A stretch of DNA of 9,291 bases from Candidatus Nanopelagicales bacterium (GTDB taxonomy: Bacteria; Actinomycetota; Actinomycetes; S36-B12): NCBI GenBank assembly GCA_023264215.1, contig JALQSY010000059.1:1-9291 (forward strand), given 5' to 3'. Under the pieces are notes generated by a model. It saw only the letters and a program-made list of their open reading frames with translations. It had not been told where the DNA came from and made no database searches. The position numbers were made by a program, and so were the translations under genes. Below are positions 1-6,012 of this stretch, piece after piece (positions within the stretch are counted from its first letter, which is position 1; each line of letters starts with the position of its first letter).

Positions 1-1
1 C

Positions 2-304
2 ATCGACGAGAGCGAGGACTCCCCCACGCTGCGCTACTTCGCGCGCCTTTTCGCCGTGCGCAACGTCGTGCTTGGCGTGCTCGTCTGGGATGCCCGGCGC
101 GACCCGCAGCGCCTGGAGCGCCTCGCGTGGATCAACGCGGCGACCGAGCTGGTCGATGCCGCGGCGGCCGCGGCCCCGATGGTCACGGGCCGCACCAAGC
201 CCCAGGCGGCGGCCGGCGCGATCGGAGCATCGCTCGCCGTGAGCGCTGGGTTCATCGGTCTGGCCGTCAAGGCTCGCCGTTCTTTCCACCGTGTGTGTCG
301 TTAA
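2..304 (+). CDS. Partial small hydrophobic (probably membrane) protein, 3' end
   Basis: The reading frame is open from the window edge and ends in TAA at 302-304, giving the last 100 residues of a protein whose start lies outside. The visible part has an arginine-rich segment (LRYFARLFAVRNVVLGVL, about residues 10-27), a charged stretch (WDARRDPQRLERL), an alanine-rich helix (AATELVDAAAAAAPMV) and a hydrophobic C-terminal helix (GAIGASLAVSAGFIGLAV) followed by KARR. This looks like the end of a small multi-helix membrane protein. It resembles DUF4267-like actinobacterial proteins in general shape, but I do not recognise it firmly and give no function. Oddly, the last seven residues (SFHRVCR) and the stop codon are encoded mostly by the left arm of the inverted repeat at 283-335, so the C-terminus may be a product of that element rather than of the original gene. 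Confidence 0.6.
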   Translation: MDESEDSPTLRYFARLFAVRNVVLGVLVWDARRDPQRLERLAWINAATELVDAAAAAAPMVTGRTKPQAAAGAIGASLAVSAGFIGLAVKARRSFHRVCR

Positions 305-335
305 CGTTCGCCCTTAACGACACACACGGTGGAAA
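283..335. repeat. Perfect 22-bp inverted repeat with 9-nt loop
   Basis: The arms at 283-304 and 314-335 are exact reverse complements. The left arm begins TTTCCACCGTGTGTG and ends GTTAA; the loop is CGTTCGCCC (305-313). As RNA this is a very strong hairpin on either strand. Its left arm holds the stop codon of the upstream gene, and its right arm ends 21 bases before the ATG of the next gene. There is no T-run after the stem on either strand, so it is not a classical intrinsic terminator. It may be a U-less actinobacterial terminator, an mRNA-stabilising or 5'-leader element, or an operator. TAACGT at 302-307 also fits a -10 hexamer. Confidence 0.9.
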
Positions 336-347
336 CAACGAGGGAAC

Positions 348-351
348 GAGG
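348..351 (+). promoter_or_regulatory. Ribosome binding site of the DUF1185-family gene
   Basis: GAGG lies five bases before the ATG at 357, with a second GAGGG at 340-344. This fixes the start at 357. A clear SD contrasts with the SD-less, apparently leaderless starts of most genes further right. Confidence 0.65.
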
Positions 352-356
352 TAGCC

Positions 357-917
357 ATGGACATTCGCGTCCTCAGCGTCACGCTGACCGAGGTGCACTC
401 CGAGGCCGGGCACCCGGTCTCCCCGCCCACGCGCAAGGTGGTCGCCGCGGCCGTCGTCGCCAACCCGCTCGCGGGCAAGCGCAGGGCCGCGGACCTCGGC
501 GCACTCGAGACGCTCGGGGCGGACGTCGCTGCCGTCCTCGTCCAGCGCGCTTTGGAGGTGCTCGCGAGCGCCGGCGTGACACCGGACCAGGTGCGCGGCT
601 ACGGCAAGGGCGCGATCGTCGGCACCGACGGTGAACTCGAGCACACGGCCGCGGTCCTGCATCCGCGCTTCGGCGCCCCGGTGCGCGCGGCGATCGGTGG
701 CGGCGCCGACATCATCCCCGGCACTAAGAAGGTAGCCGCTCCCGGTGCTGCCATCACGATGCCGATCGGCAACAAGGACGATCGCTGGGTCTTCGACGAC
801 ATGGACGCCGCCGAGATCGTCATCCCCGACGCACCACGCGCCGACGAGATGCTCATCGCACTCGTACTGTCCGCCGGTGGCCGACCGCACGCGCGCGTGC
901 AGAAGCCGGGAGCGTGA
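357..917 (+). CDS. Amino acid synthesis family protein (PF06684, DUF1185)
   Basis: This 186-residue protein matches the PF06684 family over its whole length. Recognisable signatures are the N-terminal VSPPTRKVVAAAVVANPLAG (about 21-40), GYGKGAIVG (81-89), EHTAAVLHPRFGAPVRAAIG (95-114), GGGADIIPGTKK (114-125) and the C-terminal DAPRADEMLIALVLSAGGRP (158-177). The Pfam name is historical and the reaction is not established. From memory, a structural-genomics member has a chorismate-mutase-like trimeric fold, which would put ligands at subunit interfaces. There is no signal peptide, so it is probably cytosolic. The start is set by GAGG at 348-351. One base separates its stop (TGA 915-917) from the EthD gene, so the two are almost certainly co-transcribed. 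Family assignment is confident, function is not. Confidence 0.88.
   Translation: MDIRVLSVTLTEVHSEAGHPVSPPTRKVVAAAVVANPLAGKRRAADLGALETLGADVAAVLVQRALEVLASAGVTPDQVRGYGKGAIVGTDGELEHTAAVLHPRFGAPVRAAIGGGADIIPGTKKVAAPGAAITMPIGNKDDRWVFDDMDAAEIVIPDAPRADEMLIALVLSAGGRPHARVQKPGA
908..912 (+). promoter_or_regulatory. Ribosome binding site of the EthD-domain gene
   Basis: GGGAG lies six bases upstream of the ATG at 919, inside the last codons of the preceding gene. It decides the start at 919 rather than longer in-frame options that would run far back into the upstream gene. Confidence 0.6.
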
Positions 918-918
918 G

Positions 919-1215
919 ATGAAGGTCATGGTCGGCCTCGTGCGCCGTGAGGACATGTCCCGCGAGGACTTCCGTCGCTGGTGGATCGACGAGCACGCGC
1001 CCCTCGCGCGCACCCTGCCCGGAGTACGCCGCATCCGATTCAACGTGCTCGATGACGACGCGCCGTTCGACGGGATCGCCGAGCTGTGGTTCGACTCCGC
1101 GGAGGACGCCGAAGCGGCGTACGCCACCGATATCGGCAAGGCGGTGGCCGCCGACTCGCTCGCGCATGTCGCGTCGCGCGTGCGCATGCTCGCCGACGAG
1201 CAGGAGATCCTCTAG
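919..1215 (+). CDS. EthD domain-containing protein
   Basis: A 98-residue protein with the pattern of the EthD family (PF07110), small alpha+beta proteins with a ferredoxin-like dimeric barrel fold. It opens with a beta strand (MKVMVGLVRR), then SREDFRRWWIDEHAPLA (14-30), which holds the family's hallmark W..EH.P motif with His26, then GVRRIRFNVL and GIAELWFDS (52-60). The family is named for EthD of ethyl tert-butyl ether degradation. Members occur with many catabolic operons, and a direct catalytic role is mostly unproven. It lies one base after the DUF1185-family gene, so the two probably share an mRNA and perhaps a pathway. Its stop TAG (1213-1215) overlaps the stop of the opposing SRPBCC gene in the sequence CTAG. 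No signal peptide is visible. Confidence 0.85.
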   Translation: MKVMVGLVRREDMSREDFRRWWIDEHAPLARTLPGVRRIRFNVLDDDAPFDGIAELWFDSAEDAEAAYATDIGKAVAADSLAHVASRVRMLADEQEIL

Positions 1216-1646
1216 GACTCGCAGTACTTCTTCAGGCCCTTGGTCGCACCCTTGGCCGTGTCCCCGAGCGCCTTCTTGACCAGGAAGCCCGGCAACGGCA
1301 GCGACGGCTCGATCGAGAGCGACAGCGTGGCCTCGGTGCGATCGCCCTTAGCGACGAGCGACCAGGAGCCGCTCGCGTCCTTCTGCGCGGTGCTCGGCGC
1401 GACGAGCTGCCACGACATCGACGCGTCGGTGTGGGTGTAGTCAAGGTCGAACTCATCCTTGGCCACCTTGACGTCGTTGACCTGACGAGCGCGTGAGGGC
1501 AGGCCCGCCGAGTCGGTCTCGATGACCGTCGACGATACGCAGCCGGGGAACCACTCCACCTGCGCCGGCAGGTCGCGGATCACCGCCAGCACCGCATCGA
1601 GCGGCGCATCGATCTGGATGGACTCGCTGATTCGCACGGCACCCAT
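1212..1646 (-). CDS. SRPBCC family protein (polyketide cyclase/START-like fold)
   Basis: A 144-residue protein beginning MGAVRISESIQIDAPLDAVL. This strand plus the I.AP...V motif is typical of SRPBCC/Bet v1-like hydrophobic-ligand-binding proteins (PF03364/PF10604 type). The following IRDLPAQVEWFPG (23-35) matches the usual D...(Y/W)..W motif, and the protein ends in an amphipathic helix (FLVKKALGDTAKGATKGLKK). The ligand or role is unknown. Such proteins range from lipid or polyketide binding to small cyclases. The start at 1646 is chosen because the SRPBCC fold begins right there and a TACGGT -10-like hexamer sits six bases upstream (leaderless). An in-frame extension to 1766 would overlap the divergent oxidoreductase and adds no family sequence. 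Its stop overlaps that of the EthD gene. Confidence 0.83.
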   Translation of the reverse strand: MGAVRISESIQIDAPLDAVLAVIRDLPAQVEWFPGCVSSTVIETDSAGLPSRARQVNDVKVAKDEFDLDYTHTDASMSWQLVAPSTAQKDASGSWSLVAKGDRTEATLSLSIEPSLPLPGFLVKKALGDTAKGATKGLKKYCES

Positions 1647-1652
1647 CGACCC

Positions 1653-1658
1653 ACCGTA
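1653..1658 (-). promoter_or_regulatory. Candidate -10 element (leaderless) of the SRPBCC gene
   Basis: On the minus strand TACGGT is followed by six bases (GGGTCG) and then ATG. It fits the actinobacterial TANNNT -10 consensus at the distance expected for transcription starting on the A of ATG. No -35 element was recognised. Confidence 0.5.
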
Positions 1659-1684
1659 GGGCCAGGTGCTCCCCGTGCGGGCGA

Positions 1685-1690
1685 TAACGT
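1685..1690 (+). promoter_or_regulatory. Candidate -10 element (leaderless) of the DMGDH-like gene
   Basis: TAACGT (in GATAACGT) ends eight bases before the ATG at 1699. There is no SD before that ATG. The hexamer supports the 1699 start over an in-frame GTG at 1666, which would lie upstream of the transcript's start. Confidence 0.45.
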
Positions 1691-1698
1691 CTGCAGCC

Positions 1699-4161
1699 AT
1701 GGCGTCGTCACCTGAGTCCACGTTCCCCACCCGTGCGCGCGTCGTGGTCATCGGCGGGGGGATCATCGGCGCCTCGGTGGCCTATCACCTGGGCAAGATG
1801 GGCTGGGGCTCCGAGACGCTCCTGCTGGAGCGGGACCGGCTGACGTCGGGCACGACGTGGCACGCCGCCGGGCTCATGGTGACCTTCGGCTCGTTCTCCG
1901 AGACGTCCACGCGCATGCGGCACTACACGCGCGATCTCTACGCCCGCCTCGAGGCCGAGACCGGGCAGTCCACCGGCTTCGCCCCCATCGGACTCATCGA
2001 GGTCGCCGCCGACGAGGGGCGCCTCGAGGAGTACCGCCGGGTCGCGGCATTCAATCGACTCTGCGGCACCGAGGTGCACGAGATCTCGCCGCGCGAGATC
2101 GCCGATCTCTTCCCGCCGGCGCGCACCGACGATCTGCTCGCTGGCTTTTACATGCCGCAGGACGGCCGCGTGAATCCGGTCGACGCGACCATGGCACTCG
2201 CCAAGGGCGCGCGCATGGAAGGCGTCACGATCCTCGAGGGCACGCCGGTGCTGGACGTCATCATCAAGGACGGCCGCGTCGTCGGAGTGCGCACCGAGCG
2301 CGGCGATATCGAGTGCGAGTACGTCGTCAACGCCGCGGGCATGTGGGCCCGGCAGCTCGCCGAGAAGTCCGGTGTGACGGTGCCCAATCAGGCCGCCGAG
2401 CACTACTACCTGCTCACCGACCCGATTCCCGGCCTCGACCCGGACCTGCCCGTGCTCGAAGATCCCGGCTCCTACGGCTACTACCGCCCCGAAGGCGACG
2501 GCATGATGATCGGCCTCTTCGAGCCGGTGTGCGCGCCGTGGCACGTCGACGCGATCCCCGAGGATGCGTCCTTCCTCACCCTCCCGCCCGACTGGGACCG
2601 CATGGGGCCGTACCTAGAGAAGGCGATGGCCCGCGTGCCCGCGTCGATGGAGGTCGGCATCCGCACGTTCTTCTGCGGCCCGGAGTCGTTCACCCCCGAC
2701 CTCTCCCCGATCGTCGGCGAGGCGCCCGAGGTCCGTGGCTACTTCGTCGCGGCGGGACTGAACTCCATCGGCATCCTCACCGGCGGTGGGATCGGCCGTG
2801 CGATCGCGACGTGGATCGTCGACGGACTGCCCGACATCGACATCACCGGCATGAACATCGATCGGCTGCACCCGTACCAGATGGCGCCGGAGTACCGGGC
2901 GTCTCGCACGGTCGAGTCACTCGGCATGGTCTACCAAACGCACTTCCCCGGGAAGTCGATGCAGACCGCGCGCGGGATCAAGCTCTCGCCGATCCACGAT
3001 CGGCTGGCCGAGGCCGGGGCGTACTTCCGCGATGTCTCCGGCTGGGAGGGGGCCGACTGGTACGCCCCTGCCGGAGTCGAACCCATCGTCACGGAGTTGA
3101 GCTGGGGGCGGCAGAACTGGTTCGACTACTGGGCCGAGGAGCATCGCGCGGTCCGCGAGGGCGTCGGGCTCATGGACATGTCGTTCATGGCCAAGTTCCT
3201 CGTCCAGGGGCCTGATGCCGGCCGAGCGCTCGAGCGCATCTCCGCCAACCGAGTCGACGGCGTGCCCGGGCAGATCACGTACACCCAGTGGCTCAACGAC
3301 GCCGGGCTGATCGAGGCGGACCTCACCGTCACCAAGCTCGACGACGATCGCTTCTGGGTGGTTGCCTCGGACACCGCGCACCGTCACGTCGAGACGTGGA
3401 TGCGCAGACACATGGCAGACGATCGGGCGTACGTCACGGACATGACCTCGGCGTACGCGCAGATCAACATCCAAGGTCCTCGCTCGCGCGAACTGCTGCA
3501 GTCGATCACCTCCGCCGACCTGTCCAACGAAGCCTTCCCCTTCCGCGCCGCTCGCGAGATCGATCTCGGCTTTGCCCGCGCGCTGTGCGTGCGCATCACC
3601 TACCTCGGCGAGCTGGGCTACGAGCTCTACGTGCCCGCCGAGCAGGCGACCTACGTCTACGAGCGCCTCCTCGAGGCGGGGCGAGGGGTCGACCTGCGCC
3701 ACACGGGCCTGAAGGCACTGTCGAGCCTGCGCATGGAGAAGGCCTACCGCGACTACGGACACGACATCGACAACACCGACTCGGTACTCGAGGTCGGACT
3801 GGGTTTCGCCGTCGCCATGGACAAGGACTTCATCGGCCGCGACGCCGTGCAGCGGCTCAAGGACTCCGGGCCCCTGAAGCGCCGGCTCGCACAGGTGCGC
3901 ATCCTCGATCCCGAGCCGCTGATGTTCCACGGCGAGGTCGTCTACCGCGACGGCACGCCGGTCGGCTACGTCCGTGCGGCGAGCTACGGCCACACTCTCG
4001 GCGGGGCGGTCGGCCTGGCGATGATCGAGACGGGTGAGCCGATCACACCGGACGTCATCGGCAGTGGTGCGTGGGAGATCGACGTCGCCGGCACGCGCTA
4101 TCCGGCAGTGGCGTCGCTGCGCCCGATGTACGACCCGGACAACGCGCGGATCCGCGCTTAG
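1699..4161 (+). CDS. Dimethylglycine/sarcosine dehydrogenase-like FAD + GcvT fusion enzyme
   Basis: An 820-residue protein, the usual length for the dimethylglycine dehydrogenase/oxidase group. The N-terminal half is a DAO-type FAD oxidoreductase: Rossmann motif VVVIGGGIIGAS (15-26), ribose-binding Glu44, and TSGTTWHAAGLM (49-60), where His55 matches the histidine that carries covalent FAD in DMGDH relatives. The second FAD motif region is AAGLNSIGILTGGGIG (about 350-365). A linker/FAO central domain follows (about 385-440), then a GcvT-like aminomethyltransferase domain (about 460-710, with GYELYVP at 640-646 and SSLRMEKAYRDYGHDI from 675) and a GcvT C-terminal barrel. Family chemistry is oxidative N-demethylation, with transfer of the one-carbon unit to tetrahydrofolate. 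The substrate could be dimethylglycine, sarcosine, methylaminobutanoate or another N-methyl compound. No folate or glycine genes are adjacent to settle it. No signal peptide, so cytosolic. Confidence 0.9.
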   Translation: MASSPESTFPTRARVVVIGGGIIGASVAYHLGKMGWGSETLLLERDRLTSGTTWHAAGLMVTFGSFSETSTRMRHYTRDLYARLEAETGQSTGFAPIGLIEVAADEGRLEEYRRVAAFNRLCGTEVHEISPREIADLFPPARTDDLLAGFYMPQDGRVNPVDATMALAKGARMEGVTILEGTPVLDVIIKDGRVVGVRTERGDIECEYVVNAAGMWARQLAEKSGVTVPNQAAEHYYLLTDPIPGLDPDLPVLEDPGSYGYYRPEGDGMMIGLFEPVCAPWHVDAIPEDASFLTLPPDWDRMGPYLEKAMARVPASMEVGIRTFFCGPESFTPDLSPIVGEAPEVRGYFVAAGLNSIGILTGGGIGRAIATWIVDGLPDIDITGMNIDRLHPYQMAPEYRASRTVESLGMVYQTHFPGKSMQTARGIKLSPIHDRLAEAGAYFRDVSGWEGADWYAPAGVEPIVTELSWGRQNWFDYWAEEHRAVREGVGLMDMSFMAKFLVQGPDAGRALERISANRVDGVPGQITYTQWLNDAGLIEADLTVTKLDDDRFWVVASDTAHRHVETWMRRHMADDRAYVTDMTSAYAQINIQGPRSRELLQSITSADLSNEAFPFRAAREIDLGFARALCVRITYLGELGYELYVPAEQATYVYERLLEAGRGVDLRHTGLKALSSLRMEKAYRDYGHDIDNTDSVLEVGLGFAVAMDKDFIGRDAVQRLKDSGPLKRRLAQVRILDPEPLMFHGEVVYRDGTPVGYVRAASYGHTLGGAVGLAMIETGEPITPDVIGSGAWEIDVAGTRYPAVASLRPMYDPDNARIRA
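4144..4157. repeat. 14-bp perfect palindrome at convergent gene ends
   Basis: GCGCGGATCCGCGC is its own reverse complement. It lies in the last codons of the DMGDH-like gene and directly abuts the overlapping stop codons with the CapA-like gene. As RNA it could form a five-bp all-GC stem with a GATC loop on either strand. It may act as a weak bidirectional terminator, or be only a by-product of GC-rich codons. Confidence 0.6.
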
Positions 4162-5261
4162 GACCTGTCCGGCAGACGGACGAGCCGGAAGCCCTTGGCC
4201 TGGGCGCCCAGGAGGAGCACGGCCTCGCGGGTGCGACGCCAGGTGGCTCGATCAGCCTGGCTTGCGGACTCCCGAGGACCGACGACGTGCAGTCGGAACG
4301 GGAAGTCGGCATTGCGCACGGCGTAACCGGCCGCACGGCTCACCTCGAAGGAACCGTCCGCCTGCTCGGTGAAGGTGAACGACGTGAGCAGCCCGTCACC
4401 TGAGCGCGGGTCGCGCCGGGACTGCGCGGACAGCAGATTCCCATGCCCGTAGGCGACCCACATGCCGTCCACGAGGTCCACGGGCTGGACGACGTGGGCG
4501 TGATGACCCAGGACGAGATCGACCGCGCCAGACCTGGCGAGCTGACGTACCACCGATGTCTGCTGGTCGGTGGGGTCGCGGATGCCCTCGACGCCGTGAT
4601 GAAGGCTTACGACCACCAGTCGTGCGCCACGTTCACGGGCCAGGCGAGCGTCGGCGACGACTCGCGTGGCATCGATCAGCGGGCAGCACCAGGGCTGCCC
4701 GGCCGGCACCGGCATGCCATTCCATCCGTAGGAGTAGGACAGCAGGCCGATGGGGACGCCCTTCACCTCGATGACCCGCGGGATGCGAGCCTCACGCTTC
4801 GAGCGCGCCGTGCCGAACGCGACCATCCCGGCACCCTCGATGGCCTCGATCGTGCGGACGACTCCGGCAAATCCCTGATCGAGACTGTGGTTGCTCGCGG
4901 TGCTGCAGGCATCGAATCCGACGGCGGACATGGCATCGGCGAGCTGCGGCGGAGAGTTGGGCACATCCGGCCAGGCTGTCCACGGCCCGCGTCGTGACCC
5001 GAGGGCGAACTCCATGTGGCAGATCGCGAGATCCGCGCGCTCCACGAGGGGACGCACCCCCTCCAGCATCGTCCGGAAGTCGACGCCGCCGCGGGCTCCT
5101 GCGTCGGCGCGAGCCTGGTCGATGATCTCCCGATGCGACAGCACATCCCCGACGCCGACGATCGTGATGGAGGCCGGTGGTGGGGTGGAGCGCGCCGGCA
5201 GCGCGGGGAGCGCGAGCGTCGCCGCGACTCCCACGGCGGCAATCCCCCACGCACTGCGCAC
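4158..5261 (-). CDS. Exported CapA family protein (metallophosphatase-like)
   Basis: A 367-residue protein of the CapA/PgsA-like family (PF09587), which has a calcineurin-like phosphoesterase fold. The N-terminus looks like a signal peptide, with a hydrophobic core (GIAAVGVAATLALPALPA) ending near ARS at 23-25. Family motifs follow in order: GVGDVLSHR (36-44, Asp39), ICHMEFALG (80-88), TASNHSLDQG (121-130, Asn124/His125), VVVSLHHGVEG (216-226), LGHHAHVVQPV (251-261) and YGHGNLLSAQ (271-280). CapA proteins are linked to poly-gamma-glutamate or capsule export, but no capB/capC partners are visible, so the substrate is open. The start is GTG with TAGCCT six bases upstream and no SD. The mature part has four cysteines (81, 119, 192, 193). 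It is third in a minus-strand series after VKOR, with its own likely promoter. Confidence 0.88.
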   Translation of the reverse strand: MRSAWGIAAVGVAATLALPALPARSTPPPASITIVGVGDVLSHREIIDQARADAGARGGVDFRTMLEGVRPLVERADLAICHMEFALGSRRGPWTAWPDVPNSPPQLADAMSAVGFDACSTASNHSLDQGFAGVVRTIEAIEGAGMVAFGTARSKREARIPRVIEVKGVPIGLLSYSYGWNGMPVPAGQPWCCPLIDATRVVADARLARERGARLVVVSLHHGVEGIRDPTDQQTSVVRQLARSGAVDLVLGHHAHVVQPVDLVDGMWVAYGHGNLLSAQSRRDPRSGDGLLTSFTFTEQADGSFEVSRAAGYAVRNADFPFRLHVVGPRESASQADRATWRRTREAVLLLGAQAKGFRLVRLPDRS

Positions 5262-5267
5262 GGCGAC

Positions 5268-5273
5268 AGGCTA
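5268..5273 (-). promoter_or_regulatory. Candidate -10 element (leaderless) of the CapA-like gene
   Basis: On the minus strand TAGCCT, six bases (GTCGCC), then the GTG start. It fits TANNNT at leaderless distance and supports the GTG at 5261. The 50-base gap to VKOR holds no strong terminator that I could see. Confidence 0.5.
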
Positions 5274-5311
5274 GGGATTCGGGGAGCTCGGACCTCCGCG
5301 ACGCGCGGTAG

Positions 5312-5968
5312 CTAGATCGACCCGAGCCAGAAGTCCTGCCAGCGGACGAAGATCAGGCCGAGGACGGCGACGTACCAGGCCGCCAGGATGAGCCCGCGCA
5401 GGCCGACGATGGCCGAGACGGCGGTGCCCCACGACGCCGGTGTCGGCAGTCGACCCGAGAGCAGGTTGGCCGACGTGACCCACACGAAGATCGGCGCGGT
5501 GACCGTCCACACGACCATGCACCACGGGCAGAGCGCGCCGATGGAGTACAGGCTCTGCCACACCAGCCACTGCACGAAGCCGAAGCCGAGCAGCGCACCG
5601 GCGTTGAGTCCGAGCCACACCCAGCGCGGCATCGCCACCCTGCCGGCCATGAGCACGCCGAGGGTGATGACAACCGTGAAGCCGGTCAGACCCATGACCG
5701 GGTTGGGGAAGCCGAAGACCTCCGCCTGGGGCGTGATGATCACCGATCCGCACGACAGCACGGGGTTCAGATCGCAGGCCGGGACGTATGCCGAGTCCGC
5801 GAGGACGCGGACCTTCTCCAGGGTGAGCTCGAAGGCCGCGACGAGCCCGAGGACGCCGCCCACGATGAGGATCCACGCGGTCGTGCGGTCAAGGCGCCGG
5901 ATCTTGTCCGATCGCCACTCCTCGAGCGGATCGGCGTCCGCCGTCGGCTCCCAGGTCGCGCTTGCCAT
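5312..5968 (-). CDS. Vitamin K epoxide reductase (VKOR) family membrane protein
   Basis: A 218-residue polytopic membrane protein. VKOR homologues in actinobacteria reoxidise DsbA-like proteins and pass electrons to menaquinone, so disulfide bonds can form in exported proteins. Hallmarks are visible: a loop cysteine pair Cys65/Cys73 (CDLNPVLSCGS), FGFPNPVMGL (85-94), and the CPWC active site at Cys147-Cys150. Hydrophobic helices lie at about 30-47, 92-110, 116-140, 141-165 and 185-208. There is no fused thioredoxin domain, so a separate DsbA-like partner is expected; none lies in this window. The start at 5968 is supported by TACCGT six bases upstream. The gene lies 44 bases after the end of an exported eight-cysteine protein and shares its promoter box, which suggests a linked role. 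Confidence 0.92.
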   Translation of the reverse strand: MASATWEPTADADPLEEWRSDKIRRLDRTTAWILIVGGVLGLVAAFELTLEKVRVLADSAYVPACDLNPVLSCGSVIITPQAEVFGFPNPVMGLTGFTVVITLGVLMAGRVAMPRWVWLGLNAGALLGFGFVQWLVWQSLYSIGALCPWCMVVWTVTAPIFVWVTSANLLSGRLPTPASWGTAVSAIVGLRGLILAAWYVAVLGLIFVRWQDFWLGSI

Positions 5969-5974
5969 GGCCTA

Positions 5975-5980
5975 ACGGTA
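5975..5980 (-). promoter_or_regulatory. Candidate -10 element (leaderless) of the VKOR gene
   Basis: On the minus strand TACCGT, six bases (TAGGCC), then ATGGC. The ten bases GCCGTACCGT and the following spacing are identical to those before the 356-aa exported protein gene at 7083. Confidence 0.55.
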
Positions 5981-6012
5981 CGGCGGTATCGGCGATGAAG
6001 CGCGTCCGAGTC

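Noticed and set aside
283..335. Inverted repeat as the ends of an insertion sequence or MITE
   Set aside because: Only nine bases separate the arms, there is no transposase, and I saw no convincing target-site duplication at the outer edges. It is kept as a hairpin of unknown role.
267..1187. Minus-strand open frame of 306 codons opposite the DUF1185 and EthD genes
   Set aside because: It covers two recognised family proteins on the other strand and runs through the inverted repeat; the composition is shadow-like.
1666..1698. Upstream GTG start for the DMGDH-like gene
   Set aside because: The extra 11 residues are not needed for the FAD fold, and the candidate -10 at 1685-1690 lies downstream of that GTG.
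2917..3993. Minus-strand open frame of 358 codons inside the DMGDH-like gene
   Set aside because: It is antisense to a well-supported 820-residue enzyme, shows no family motif, and long antisense frames are expected at this GC content. The same holds for 1708-2544 (-) and the shifted frame 1857-3215 (+).
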